In this document: piece after piece, positions 43,537 through 52,890 of the stretch | How the letters are laid out: every line of letters starts with the position of its first letter | How positions within the stretch are numbered: position 1 is the first letter of the stretch | From: Candidatus Sulfopaludibacter sp. SbA3 | GTDB taxonomy: Bacteria > Acidobacteriota > Terriglobia > Bryobacterales > Bryobacteraceae | Length of the DNA: 64,000 nucleotides | Reading direction: 5' to 3' | Assembly: GCA_945890485.1 (NCBI GenBank) | Contig: CAMDCN010000018.1 | Coordinates: 62,001 to 126,000 of the forward strand | Position numbers and translations under genes: made by a program | Notes under the pieces: generated by a model | What the model was told of the DNA's origin: nothing | The model's database searches: none | The model's input: the letters and a program-made list of their open reading frames with translations, nothing else

Positions 43537-43788
43537 TTAACTACGTCTCGACGCGATCTCAGCCAGATTCGCATCGCGAATCGGGTCTTCGTATTGGATT
43601 AAGCCACGGCGCACTTCTTCAAGCGCGGTCACCGTCGGCTTCCGCGAAGTCGTCGGCAGAAACGAACGGTTGCCGTTCTGCAACTGCCGCGCGCGCTTCG
43701 CCGCTACGATGATGAAGCGGTAGGTGCTGGACTCGGGGTCGTCAGGAATGGCGAAATTTGCGTTGCGGGGTGTGGTGTTCTCGGCCAT
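43537..43788 (-). CDS. rpoZ: RNA polymerase omega subunit
   Basis: 83 residues: STYRFIIVAAKRARQLQNG, then KPTVTALEEVRRGLIQYE, the omega core that latches the beta-prime C-terminus. ATG 43788 is chosen; a TTG at 43797 has its SD too close. The gmk-rpoZ-coaBC order is widely conserved and supports the call. Confidence 0.9.
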   Translation of the reverse strand: MAENTTPRNANFAIPDDPESSTYRFIIVAAKRARQLQNGNRSFLPTTSRKPTVTALEEVRRGLIQYEDPIRDANLAEIASRRS

Positions 43789-43802
43789 GAAACTCAATGC
43801 CT

Positions 43803-44405
43803 CTAAAACGAACCCAAAACTCGCTGCACCGGATCTTCCATCCGATGCCGGCGCAAGCGCTCAGCTCGGATGATACTGCGGAGATCCGCCACGGCGGCGT
43901 CCAGTTCATCGTTGATTAGAATGTAGTCGTAGATACCGTATTGGCTCGTCTCGGCCTTGGCTTCCCGCAGGCGGCGCTCAATCACTTCCGGCTGATCCTG
44001 AGATCGGGCTCGTAAGCGGCGCTCCAACTCGGACCGGTCCGGCGGCAGAACAAAAATCAATACGGCGTCAGGTACTCGCTCCCGTAATTGTCTCGCACCC
44101 TGCACGTCGATGTCCATGACCAGGTCGCACCCCGCGGCGGCCGCCCGGTCAATCTCGCTCTTGTGCGTACCGTAGTAATTGCCGAAGACATTGGCATATT
44201 CCAGGAATTCGCCCTGCGCTGCCCGCTGCTCGAAGTCTTCCTTCGACGTGAAGTAATAATCGACGCCGTCCAGTTCCGGGCCCCGCGGCGCTCGCGTGGT
44301 GTAGCTTCTTGAAAACGTCAATTGCGAATCGGTCCGCCGCGCGTCGCGGAGAATCGTCGATTTCCCCGTCCCCGAAGGCGCCGAAATGACAAAAAGGATG
44401 CTCAT
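43803..44405 (-). CDS. gmk: guanylate kinase
   Basis: 200 residues. P-loop SAPSGTGKSTI, FSRSYTTRAPRGPELDGVDYYFTS (GMP-binding), DIDVQGARQLR, and a charged C-terminus. It phosphorylates GMP to GDP. ATG 44405 overlaps the yicC stop (ATGA). Confidence 0.97.
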   Translation of the reverse strand: MSILFVISAPSGTGKSTILRDARRTDSQLTFSRSYTTRAPRGPELDGVDYYFTSKEDFEQRAAQGEFLEYANVFGNYYGTHKSEIDRAAAAGCDLVMDIDVQGARQLRERVPDAVLIFVLPPDRSELERRLRARSQDQPEVIERRLREAKAETSQYGIYDYILINDELDAAVADLRSIIRAERLRRHRMEDPVQRVLGSF

Positions 44406-45295
44406 TCCAGGTTTAGTGATTGCTCCCGGATCTTTTCGATGTCGGCCTTGATTCCCAACGCCACCTCGGTCAAAGATAACCCCTGCTCGCCAATTCCGTT
44501 CGTCTTCGAGAGCATCGTGTTGGCCTCCCGGTTCATCTCCTGCAGCAGGAAGTCCATCTTCTTGCCCACCTCGCCACCGTTGGCCAGCATTTGGTCGAGT
44601 TGTTCGGAATGGATTTCGAGGCGGGCAATCTCCTCACCAATGTCGCTCTTGTCGGCCAGGATCGCCGCCTCCTGCACCAAACGCTGTGGATCGATCGCGA
44701 CCCCGTTCAGCAACTCCGCCAGCCGGTCGCGCAGCCGTTGCTGAAACGCGGGCAACGCCCGGCTTCGAATATCGCGCACAGTTGCCACCGCGCTGCGAAT
44801 TGACTTCGTCCGTTCGACGAGAACGGCGGCCGTCTCCGCCCCTTCGCGTTCCCGCGCCAGGTTCAGATCGGTCAGCGCGTCTTCGAGCAGCGCGACCAGA
44901 AACTCCTGCAACTCCGGTTCCGGCTCTTGTTCCACGACCGGTTCGAACATCCCGGGCACGCGCAGCGCCGCGTTCAAGTCCGGTTCGGAGGTGATGGAGT
45001 GCCGGTGTCCCGCCTGCCGGAAGGCGTCGAGATAGGTGTCCAGCAAGTCGACGTTCAGCGCCAACAGCGCCTGGGCCTTGTTGCGGTGGTACTGCACCCG
45101 GATCTCAATATGTCCTCGGGACATACGTTTGCGGACGAGTCCCCGCATGGCCGTCTCGTAAGGGTCCAGCGCCGCCGGCATCTGGAAGTGAAGGTCCAGC
45201 CCGCGATGGTTCACGCCCTTCACGGTGATCACGGCCTCGCCGTCCGGGCTCTGCCGCCTCACCCGTGCAAATCCCGTCATACTGCGTATGGTCAT
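44402..45295 (-). CDS. yicC: YicC/YloC family endoribonuclease
   Basis: 297 residues. N-terminus RSMTGFAR and GHIEIRVQY, and C-terminus KKMDFLLQEMNREANTMLSKTNGI, are the family signatures. YicC proteins are toroidal endoribonucleases that in E. coli aid RhyB sRNA turnover. The Hfq-like gene in the same strand run fits an RNA-processing neighbourhood, but conserved gene order with gmk is the stronger explanation. The MsbA-like gene is 10 nt upstream. Confidence 0.93.
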   Translation of the reverse strand: MTIRSMTGFARVRRQSPDGEAVITVKGVNHRGLDLHFQMPAALDPYETAMRGLVRKRMSRGHIEIRVQYHRNKAQALLALNVDLLDTYLDAFRQAGHRHSITSEPDLNAALRVPGMFEPVVEQEPEPELQEFLVALLEDALTDLNLAREREGAETAAVLVERTKSIRSAVATVRDIRSRALPAFQQRLRDRLAELLNGVAIDPQRLVQEAAILADKSDIGEEIARLEIHSEQLDQMLANGGEVGKKMDFLLQEMNREANTMLSKTNGIGEQGLSLTEVALGIKADIEKIREQSLNLE

Positions 45296-45305
45296 GAGCC
45301 TTCCA

Positions 45306-47039
45306 TTATGCAGAAGCCGGGGGCTCCGGTTCAAGGAACTGTAACTCGTGCAGCCGTTGGTACATCCCCCCCGCACCCACCAGTTCTTCGTGCGACCCCG
45401 TCTCTACAATCCGCCCCTTCTCCAACACAATGATCTTGTCCGCCCGCCGGATCGTCGACAGCCGGTGCGCAATCACGATCACCGTCCGCCCCTGCATCAG
45501 ATTTCCCAGCGCTCCCTGTACCAGCACTTCGCTCTCGGTGTCCAAGTGCGACGTCGCCTCGTCCAGCACCAACACCGGCGCGTTCTTCAACAATGCCCGC
45601 GCAATCGAAATCCGCTGCCGCTGGCCACCGGATAGCCGCGTCCCCCGCTCCCCAATCACCGTCTCAAACCCCTGTGGCAACTGCTCGATAAACTCAAGCG
45701 CCAACGCGTTCCGCGCCGCCTCCTGCACCTCTTCCTCGCTTGCCTCCGGCCGCCCGTACCGCAGATTGTTCGCCACCGTATCGTTGAACAAAAAAGTATC
45801 CTGCGCCACAATCCCGATCTGCTTCCGCAGCGATTCGAGTGTCAACTGCCGAATATCCACTCCATCCATCCGAATCGCCCCCGCCTCCGGGTCGTAGAAC
45901 CGCGGCAGCAGCGATGCCAGCGTCGATTTGCCCGCGCCGCTCGGACCCACCAGCGCCACAATCTCCCCGGCCTTCACCGAGATCGAGACATCCGCCAGCA
46001 CCGGCCCCTCGCTCGTCGGATAGCGGAATGTCAAATGCTCTATAGCAATCTCCCGCTCAAACCGTCGCAACGCCTTGGTCCCGCTCACCACCGTCGACGG
46101 CTGATCGAGATACTCAAACACCTTCTGCGATGCACCCAGCGCCTGCTGGAAAATGTTGTGGATGCCCACCAACCGCTTCACCGGCTCATAGAGCATCAGC
46201 AGCGCAATCACGAAGCTGGTGAACTCGCCCGCTGTCATCACCCCGGCCCGGATCTCCGTCCTCGCATAGATCAGCAGCCCGATCACGGTCACCGCGCCCA
46301 TAAACTCAATCAGCGGCGACGCAATCGCCTGCTGCATCACGTACTTCAGATTGCTCCGCCGCAGCCGCCGGCCCGCCTCCCGGAACCGCGTCGATTCCAC
46401 TGCCTCGGCTCCGAACGATTTCACCACGTGGTGACCGCTCAGCGTCTCCTGCAGAATCTGGTTTACCTCCGCCGTATCGTCCTGCGCCTTCCGCGTCGAA
46501 CGGCGGATCTTCCGCCCCAGTTGCACCGTCGGCAGCATCACAATCGGCACCACCGTGACACTGAACAGCGCCAGCTTCCACGACGTCTGAAAGATCACGA
46601 ATAGCAACGACAACGCCACAAACGTCTGCCGCATCCAGTCCGCCAGGATGTGCGACGTCGCCACCTGAATCTTCTCAATATCGTTCATGATCGACGACAT
46701 CAACCGGCCCGTGGACGTGGTTTCGAAGAACTGCGCGTCCTGCCGCAGCACTCGCTCGAAGACGGCCTGCCGCAAATCCGTCACCGCCGAGATTCCTACG
46801 CGGTTCACCAGATAGTTGCCAAAGTAGTCAGCCGCGCCGCGCACGAAAAACGCGGCAATCACGATGAGCATTACCCCGGTCACGTATCCGTCCGCCCCAC
46901 CCGGGCTCAGCACCTGGTCATAAATCGGCCGGATCAGATACGCAATCAAACCCTGCGCCCCGCCCGCCATCGCCATCAGCAGCACCGACGCGATCAGCGA
47001 CCCCGCGTACGGCCGCACGTACTGCAGAATCCGCTTCAT
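45306..47039 (-). CDS. MsbA-like ABC exporter (permease-ATPase half-transporter)
   Basis: 577 residues. Six TM helices within about residues 10-310, then the ATPase: Walker A GPSGAGKST, RLSGGQRQR signature, LVLDEATSHLD and switch His in AHRLST. All motifs are intact, so it works as a homodimer. Next to a GT9 heptosyltransferase-like gene, lipid A or another glycolipid is the likely cargo. ATG 47039 overlaps the GT9 stop. Confidence 0.93.
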   Translation of the reverse strand: MKRILQYVRPYAGSLIASVLLMAMAGGAQGLIAYLIRPIYDQVLSPGGADGYVTGVMLIVIAAFFVRGAADYFGNYLVNRVGISAVTDLRQAVFERVLRQDAQFFETTSTGRLMSSIMNDIEKIQVATSHILADWMRQTFVALSLLFVIFQTSWKLALFSVTVVPIVMLPTVQLGRKIRRSTRKAQDDTAEVNQILQETLSGHHVVKSFGAEAVESTRFREAGRRLRRSNLKYVMQQAIASPLIEFMGAVTVIGLLIYARTEIRAGVMTAGEFTSFVIALLMLYEPVKRLVGIHNIFQQALGASQKVFEYLDQPSTVVSGTKALRRFEREIAIEHLTFRYPTSEGPVLADVSISVKAGEIVALVGPSGAGKSTLASLLPRFYDPEAGAIRMDGVDIRQLTLESLRKQIGIVAQDTFLFNDTVANNLRYGRPEASEEEVQEAARNALALEFIEQLPQGFETVIGERGTRLSGGQRQRISIARALLKNAPVLVLDEATSHLDTESEVLVQGALGNLMQGRTVIVIAHRLSTIRRADKIIVLEKGRIVETGSHEELVGAGGMYQRLHELQFLEPEPPASA

Positions 47040-47926
47040 AGCCGGTCCACCGCCGCCAACACTTCCTCCACCGTTACGTTCGCCATCGATCCGCACCCAT
47101 TCACCACCTCCGCCCGCACCCGCCAAGGCGCCCACGTCACCGCATCCGAAGGCCCGAAGATCACCACCTGGTTCACGCCAAACGCCGCCGCCATATGCGC
47201 CGGGCCGCTATCGTTGCCCACAAACAGCGATGCCCCTTCCAGCAGCGTCATCGTCTCCTCAAGCGGGGCTCCCACGACTGTCCGGAATCCGGCAAATGCC
47301 GACAAATCGTCTCCCGGCCCGCCGATAAACACTGGCTCCAATTCCCCCAAATGCTCCGCGACCGCCCGGAATCCCGCCGCGCTCCAAGACTTGTCCGCCG
47401 CCGAGGCCACCGGGTGAATCACCGCGTATGGTCTCTCCACCATGCGGGGCCGGGCGAACAATCGCGCTCGCGGGACCTCCGTCATCGGCACACCCAAATA
47501 GAACATTCCCGATGCTAAATGTTCCGCGGTATGCACCGGCCGTTCCACTCCCAAAACCTCCTGCGCCCGCGGCATCTTCACGTTATAAAGCGCTGGCGCC
47601 GTGAAGTGTTGAAATCCCGCCCGCAGCCCCGCCAAGGCGAACGCTGTTAGCCAGATGCTCCGCGATCCCCCGTGAAAGTTGATCACCAGCTTCGGGCCCC
47701 ACAGCGTCAACTCGCCAATCGCCGGGCTGAACACGGCGTCGACATCCGGGTTCCCGCGAAAGACCGCCGCGAAGCGGTCTTCCACCACGACGGCGATCTT
47801 CAAATCCGGCCGAAAGCTCTTCAGCAAGTGAATCGCCGGCGTCGTCAATACGCAATCGCCCAACGAGCGCAGCCGGAGGATCCCCACCTTCGCGCCCTCC
47901 GGCAGTTGCTCCAGTACGGTGTTCAA
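47036..47926 (-). CDS. glycosyltransferase family 9 (heptosyltransferase-like)
   Basis: 296 residues. GILRLRSLGDCVLTTPAIHLLK at the N-terminus, IHPVASAADKSWSAAGF (the nucleotide-sugar site) and FVGNDSGPAHMAAAFG near the C-terminus, all as in ADP-heptose:LPS heptosyltransferases. TTG 47926 overlaps the stop of the Trm112-like gene (TTGA). It probably adds a sugar to the LPS core, matched with the MsbA-like exporter. Confidence 0.93.
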   Translation of the reverse strand: MNTVLEQLPEGAKVGILRLRSLGDCVLTTPAIHLLKSFRPDLKIAVVVEDRFAAVFRGNPDVDAVFSPAIGELTLWGPKLVINFHGGSRSIWLTAFALAGLRAGFQHFTAPALYNVKMPRAQEVLGVERPVHTAEHLASGMFYLGVPMTEVPRARLFARPRMVERPYAVIHPVASAADKSWSAAGFRAVAEHLGELEPVFIGGPGDDLSAFAGFRTVVGAPLEETMTLLEGASLFVGNDSGPAHMAAAFGVNQVVIFGPSDAVTWAPWRVRAEVVNGCGSMANVTVEEVLAAVDRL

Positions 47927-48093
47927 TCTTCGACTTTCGCTTCGTCAATCAGCATCACCGGAATCTCATCCCGAATCGGGTAGACCCGGTGGCACTGCAC
48001 GCATTTCAGCCCGCTGCCATCCGCCTTCATGTCCAAGCTCGTCTTGCAAAGCGGACAAACCAGAATCTCGAGTAGCTCTTTGCTGATCGCCAT
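47923..48093 (-). CDS. Trm112/YcaR-like zinc-ribbon protein
   Basis: 56 residues. ELLEILVCPLCKTSLDM and LKCVQCHRVYPIRDEIPVML form the CxxC...CxxC zinc ribbon and closing strand of the Trm112/UPF0434 family. Bacterial homologues are often next to LPS genes (lpxK, kdsB), and this one precedes a GT9 gene. ATG 48093 is 2 nt after the aldolase stop. Confidence 0.93.
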   Translation of the reverse strand: MAISKELLEILVCPLCKTSLDMKADGSGLKCVQCHRVYPIRDEIPVMLIDEAKVED

Positions 48094-48095
48094 CG

Positions 48096-48743
48096 TTAAC
48101 CCCGCGCCGCTTTCACCGCGGCCAGGAACAGCTTGGCCCGTTCGGTGAACACTTCGTACTTGCCGGCCTTGATCGTCTCGTTGTCGATCAGTTCGCTGCC
48201 CACGGCCACGGCCGACGCCCCGGCCTTCAAGAAGTCGGCGATCGTGTCCAGATTCACGCCGCCTGTCGGGATCATCTCCACGTGCGGCAACGGCGCCTTC
48301 ACGGCCTTGATGTACTTCGCTCCGCCCATGTTCGAGCACGGGAACACTTTCACGAAGTCCGCTCCCGCTTCCCATGCCGTCAAAATTTCGGTCGGCGTCA
48401 AAGCACCCGGACAGATCACGGTCGAATACCGCCGCGCCATCTCAATCGTTGCCACTTTCAGCGCGGGCGTTACCAGGAAACGCGCCCCCGCGAGAATCGT
48501 GGCGCGGGCGGTCTCCGGGTCGAGCACCGTCCCCGCGCCAAGAATCATCTTGTCGCCAAACGCATCGGCCAGTTTCTCAAGCGCTCGGATCGCCCCGGGC
48601 GTCGTCATCGTGATTTCCGCCGAACGAATGCCTCCTTCGTAAACGGCCTCAATCGACTTGATGGCCGCCTCCTCGGAGTTCACCCGGATGATCGGAATAA
48701 TGCCGATCTCGAGAATGCTGGAAACGATTTGCTGTTTGTTCAT
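48096..48743 (-). CDS. KDPG/KDPGal aldolase (Eda/DgoA family)
   Basis: 215 residues, class I aldolase TIM barrel. IIRVNSEEAAIKSIEAVYEGGIRSAEITMTTPGA (conserved Arg and Glu), GAGTVLDPETA, and the Schiff-base Lys in FVKVFPCSNMGG. It splits 2-keto-3-deoxy-6-phospho-gluconate or -galactonate to pyruvate and glyceraldehyde-3-phosphate. 12 nt from the DgoD-type dehydratase, the KDPGal role is favoured. The kinase for this route is not adjacent. Confidence 0.92.
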   Translation of the reverse strand: MNKQQIVSSILEIGIIPIIRVNSEEAAIKSIEAVYEGGIRSAEITMTTPGAIRALEKLADAFGDKMILGAGTVLDPETARATILAGARFLVTPALKVATIEMARRYSTVICPGALTPTEILTAWEAGADFVKVFPCSNMGGAKYIKAVKAPLPHVEMIPTGGVNLDTIADFLKAGASAVAVGSELIDNETIKAGKYEVFTERAKLFLAAVKAARG

Positions 48744-48755
48744 GAAACGACTAGA

Positions 48756-49967
48756 TTACCAATCCACCACCGAGCCGTCATCCGCGTCATAGCTTTCCGG
48801 GCTTCGCCAGTCGTGGCCGATCTTGTCCGCCATCGCGTTTTCGTCGAGCTCAATTCCCAAGCCCGGACCGGTCGGCAACTCCAAATAGCCTTCCCGTACG
48901 ACGAACGGCTTCTTGATGTATCCCTCGCCCAGGCTGACCTGCTCCTGAATCAGGAAGTTCGGAATCGACGCGGCCAGATGCACGCCCGCCGCCAGCGAAA
49001 TCGGCCCCAGCGGATTGTGCGGCGCGATCGAGGCGTAGTAGGCCTCGGCCATGCCGGCGATCAACCGCACTTCGGTAATGCCGCCCGCGTGGCACATGTC
49101 CGGCTGCAGAATCGTTGCGGCCTTTTTCTCGAGCACCTCGCGGAAGCCCCACTTCGTGAACACGCGCTCGCCGGTCGCAATCGGCAAATGGGTGCCCCGC
49201 GCAATCTCGGCCATGATGTCGTGGTTCTGCGCCTGGCACGGCTCCTCAATGAACATGGGGTTGTACGGCTCCATGCCCTTAATCAGCATCTTGGCGTGCG
49301 CCGGCGAAATCGCGCCGTGGAAGTCCACGCCAATATCGACGTTATCGCCCACCGTCGCCCGCAACTCCGCAAACTTCTCAATCGCGTACTTCACTTCCGC
49401 CGGGGTCTCGATGTACCGCGCCGGCCGCCGTTTCGCCGGGCCAGTCTTGAAGGCCGTGAAGCCCTTCTTCAGGTCTGCCTTCATCGATTCCGGCGTCCGC
49501 GAGTGCGCATACACGCGAACCCGGTTCCGGGTCGGCCCGCCGAGCAGTTCGTACACAGGAACGCCGAGCGCCTTGCCCTTGATGTCCCACAGCGCTTGGT
49601 CGATACCGCTCAACGCCGAGGTCAACACCGGGCCGCCGCGATAGAACGCGTGGCGGTAAATCGCCTGCCAGTGGTGCGTCACCGCCCGCGGGTCTTTTCC
49701 GATCAGGTAGGGTTCAATCTCTTTGATCGCCGCCGCGCAGGTTAACGCGCGTCCTTCCACCACCGGTTCGCCGAGACCCACAATCCCTGCGTTCGTGTGA
49801 ATCTTCAGAAACAGCCAGCGTGGCTTGACGAGAATCGTCTCCAGCTTCGTAATCTTCAGGTTGTCTTTCTTGGCAATCGGCGCGTTTTGCGCCAACGCCG
49901 GGTTCTCTTGGAACAGCGTGGTCAGCCCCGCTGCGCCCAGCCAGTTCCGTCGGGAAAAAGTGCTCAT
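48756..49967 (-). CDS. D-galactonate dehydratase-like enolase-superfamily enzyme, Tat-exported
   Basis: 403 residues. The N-terminus STFSRRNWLGAAGLTTLF is a Tat-like signal; ATG 49967 is supported by GGAGAGC. The enzyme domain shows the DgoD pattern: VDFHGAIS (Asp-x-His), FIEEP, TGERVFTKW and HNPLGPIS (catalytic His). DgoD forms 2-keto-3-deoxy-galactonate. A predicted export leader on a catabolic dehydratase is unusual, since KDGal then has to enter the cell; the adjacent symporter may serve this. The substrate could be another sugar acid. Confidence 0.88.
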   Translation of the reverse strand: MSTFSRRNWLGAAGLTTLFQENPALAQNAPIAKKDNLKITKLETILVKPRWLFLKIHTNAGIVGLGEPVVEGRALTCAAAIKEIEPYLIGKDPRAVTHHWQAIYRHAFYRGGPVLTSALSGIDQALWDIKGKALGVPVYELLGGPTRNRVRVYAHSRTPESMKADLKKGFTAFKTGPAKRRPARYIETPAEVKYAIEKFAELRATVGDNVDIGVDFHGAISPAHAKMLIKGMEPYNPMFIEEPCQAQNHDIMAEIARGTHLPIATGERVFTKWGFREVLEKKAATILQPDMCHAGGITEVRLIAGMAEAYYASIAPHNPLGPISLAAGVHLAASIPNFLIQEQVSLGEGYIKKPFVVREGYLELPTGPGLGIELDENAMADKIGHDWRSPESYDADDGSVVDW

Positions 49968-50000
49968 AGCGCTCTCCACTCTATCAAGCCAACCGCGCCC

Positions 50001-51560
50001 TTAAGCAAAGTGTACCCATAGGCTCCCCACCGCCAGCAGAATCGCCACGGTGGCCGCCACTTCCATCCGCGACCCGCGGATATGGCTAAACGCGATCGTC
50101 AACTCCTCCACGCCCGTCTTCACCACCGAGACCTTGGAGACCAACACCATCAGCAGTACACAGAGCGCAAACACACCCACGCTGAAGTTCAAAAAGCTGA
50201 TGGCCACGACATCGTTAAACATTCCCAGATCCATCTTGAACGCGTTGCGCATCACGTCCATTAGGAATCGAGCCCCGCCAATCACGCCGCCTACAATCAG
50301 CGTCGTAATCGCGGCCCGCGGCGTCGCGCCCTTCCACAGAATCCCCGTCAAAAAGGTCGCCGCAATTGGCGCGCCGACATAGGCTTGCACGCTCTGGAGG
50401 TACTGATACACCTGATCGTTCAAGTTCCGGATGAACGGAATCCAGACCACGGAAAGCGCCACGATCACGCCCGTCGAATACCGGCCAAAATTTACAAGCT
50501 GCCGCTCCGTCGACTCCGGACGCAGTTTTTTGTAGATGTCCATCGTCAGCAGCGTCGAGCAGGAGTTGAAGACGCTCGAAAGCGAACTCATCAACGCCGC
50601 CAACAGAGCCGCTACCATCAGGCCCTTCACTCCCGGCGGCAGCAACCGCATCACCAGCAGCGGATACGCGTTGTCCCCCGTGACTTCGGTCGGCCACAGC
50701 GCTTTGGCGATCAAGCCCGGCAGCACCAGAATGAACACGGGCAGAATCTTCAGCGCCGCGCAGAACAGCGTGCCGTAGCGCGCCTGCTGCAGGTTCCTCG
50801 CCGCCAGCGTCTTCTGCACGATCACCTGATCCGTACACCAATACCAGGTCCCTAGGATGATCGTCCCAAAAATTGTCCCCACCCACGGATACGCCGGGTC
50901 GCTGGCCGGCTTCACCATGTGGAAGAAATCCGGGGGCAGGGAACTGCGTAGCGCCTCGAACCCGCCGACGTCGTTCAGGCCAATCACGGTCAACAGAATT
51001 GCCCCGGCCACCAACAACACGGCCTGGAACACGTCCGTGTAGATCACCGCCGCCAAGCCGCCAAAGATCGTGTAGACGCCCGTCGCCACCACCAGCAGAA
51101 TCGCCGACGTCATATAATCCCAGCCCACAATCTCGCGGATCAGAATGCCGCCCGCAAACAGGCTCACCGAAATCTTCGTAAAGACGTATGCGAACAGGGA
51201 AACTCCCGTCAGATACCACCGGCAACCCGGAGAGAACCGCAACTCCAGGAACTCCGGCATCGTGAATACCTTGCTCTGCAAGTAGTGCGGTACGAAGATC
51301 CAGCCCAACAGCAGCAAACACACTGCCGCGGACCACTCATAGCAGCCCACCGCGAACCCCGTGGACGCCCCGCTCCCCGCCAGTCCGATGAAGTGCTCGC
51401 TGGAAATGTTCGTCGCAAAGAGCGAGGCTCCCACGGCGAACCATCCCACGTTGCCGCCCGCTAGAAAATACCCCGTCGTGTTTCGCTCCTTGAGCGAATG
51501 GTAAAAGCCAATCCCGAACACAATCACGAAGTAGACGGCTATGATAGACCAATCAAGCAT
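50001..51560 (-). CDS. SLC5/SSS family Na+/solute symporter
   Basis: 519 residues, about 14 TM helices. Family signatures are GRNVGWF-like AGGNVGWFAVGASLFATNISSEHFIGLAGSG in TM1 and the conserved central GTWYWCTDQVIVQKTLAARN. The SGLT-like branch transports sugars or sugar acids with Na+. It lies 33 nt upstream of the dehydratase gene, so substrate uptake for that pathway is likely. Its ATG (51558-51560 on the minus strand) overlaps the ATG of the divergent sulfatase in a shared CATG. Confidence 0.92.
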   Translation of the reverse strand: MLDWSIIAVYFVIVFGIGFYHSLKERNTTGYFLAGGNVGWFAVGASLFATNISSEHFIGLAGSGASTGFAVGCYEWSAAVCLLLLGWIFVPHYLQSKVFTMPEFLELRFSPGCRWYLTGVSLFAYVFTKISVSLFAGGILIREIVGWDYMTSAILLVVATGVYTIFGGLAAVIYTDVFQAVLLVAGAILLTVIGLNDVGGFEALRSSLPPDFFHMVKPASDPAYPWVGTIFGTIILGTWYWCTDQVIVQKTLAARNLQQARYGTLFCAALKILPVFILVLPGLIAKALWPTEVTGDNAYPLLVMRLLPPGVKGLMVAALLAALMSSLSSVFNSCSTLLTMDIYKKLRPESTERQLVNFGRYSTGVIVALSVVWIPFIRNLNDQVYQYLQSVQAYVGAPIAATFLTGILWKGATPRAAITTLIVGGVIGGARFLMDVMRNAFKMDLGMFNDVVAISFLNFSVGVFALCVLLMVLVSKVSVVKTGVEELTIAFSHIRGSRMEVAATVAILLAVGSLWVHFA

Positions 51561-52890
51561 GGGCCATAGTTTACTGAACCGCCGCCGATTCCTCTACTCG
51601 CTCGCTGCCGCGAACCTCGCCTTCGCCCAACAGCGTCCTCCCAATGTCGTTTTCATCATGTCCGACGACCTCGGCTATGGCGACCTCGGCTGCTATGGTC
51701 AGAAGCGCATCAAGACCCCGAACCTTGATCGCATGGCCGCCGAAGGCATCCGCTTCACGCAGGCCTATGCCGGTTGCACCGTCTGCGCGCCCTCCCGCTC
51801 TGCCTTCATGACCGGCTATCACACCGGCCACACCCGCGTCCGCGGCAATGGCAAGAACGAAACGTTGCTACGCGCTGACGACTTTGTGCTACCGGAGCTT
51901 TTCAAGAAGGCCGGCTACACGACGGGCATGTTCGGCAAATGGGGCCTCGGCGGCGTCGGCTACCCCGGTTATCCCACGAAGAAGGGTTGGGACTCCTGGT
52001 TCGGCTTCTTTAGCCAATCCCAGGCCCATCTCTACTACCCCGGCATGCTCCTCGACGGCGACCACGCCATCGAACTCAATGGCAACTGGGGCGGCAAGAA
52101 GCGGCAATACGCTCCCGACCTCTTCCTCGACCGCGCCCTTAAGTTCCTGGACGCGAGCCAATCGAAGCCTTTCTTCCTTTACTTTTCTTCCACCATCCCC
52201 CACGCTAACAATGAACTCGGCCGCGACACCGGCGACGGCATCGAGATTCCCGAAGACGCCCCTTACTCCGGCGAGCCATGGCCGCCCCTCGAACGCAAAT
52301 TCGCCGCCACCATCACGCGTCTCGACCGTGACATCGGCCGCATCTTCGACAAGCTCAAAGCTCTCGGCCTCGACAGCAACACGCTCGTGATGTTCAGCTC
52401 CGACAATGGCGCCCACAAGGAAGGTGGCCACGACCCGGAGTATTTCCAGTCCTCCGGCCCGCTCCGCGGTACGAAGCGCAGCCTGACGGAAGGCGGCATC
52501 CGCGTTCCGTTTATTGCCCGCTGGCCCGGCAAAATCAAACCCGGGCAGGTCTCTGACCATCCGTTCGCCTTCTGGGACATGATGGCGACCTGCGGCGAGA
52601 TCACCAACCAACCCGTGCCCAAGGATACCGACGGGCTCTCGATTCTTCCGGCGCTGACCGGCGGCAAGCCCAAGGTTCATGACTTCTTCTATTGGGAGTT
52701 CCATGAAGGCGGCTTCAAGCAAGCCCTCCGCGTGGGCAACTGGAAGTACGTCAAGCCGGCGCTTTACGACCTCAGCAAGGATCTCAACGAAGCCAACGAC
52801 GTCTCCAAGCAGAACCCGGATGTCGTCGCCCGCATGGAGAAGATCCTCTCCACCGTCCGCACCGAGTCGCCGGACTTCCCTATCCGCTAG
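51559..52890 (+). CDS. exported arylsulfatase-type sulfatase
   Basis: 443 residues from ATG 51559. ATG 51541 is in frame but lies inside the divergent symporter gene. A Tat-like leader NRRRFLYSLAAANLAFAQ is present. The alkaline-phosphatase fold shows IMSDDLGYGDLGCYG (metal Asp36/37), formylglycine motif C76-A-P-S-R, and FSSDNGAHKEGG. The Cys needs conversion by formylglycine-generating enzyme; no such gene is in the window. It probably desulfates a polysaccharide, linking to the sugar-acid genes. Substrate unknown. Confidence 0.92.
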   Translation: MGHSLLNRRRFLYSLAAANLAFAQQRPPNVVFIMSDDLGYGDLGCYGQKRIKTPNLDRMAAEGIRFTQAYAGCTVCAPSRSAFMTGYHTGHTRVRGNGKNETLLRADDFVLPELFKKAGYTTGMFGKWGLGGVGYPGYPTKKGWDSWFGFFSQSQAHLYYPGMLLDGDHAIELNGNWGGKKRQYAPDLFLDRALKFLDASQSKPFFLYFSSTIPHANNELGRDTGDGIEIPEDAPYSGEPWPPLERKFAATITRLDRDIGRIFDKLKALGLDSNTLVMFSSDNGAHKEGGHDPEYFQSSGPLRGTKRSLTEGGIRVPFIARWPGKIKPGQVSDHPFAFWDMMATCGEITNQPVPKDTDGLSILPALTGGKPKVHDFFYWEFHEGGFKQALRVGNWKYVKPALYDLSKDLNEANDVSKQNPDVVARMEKILSTVRTESPDFPIR

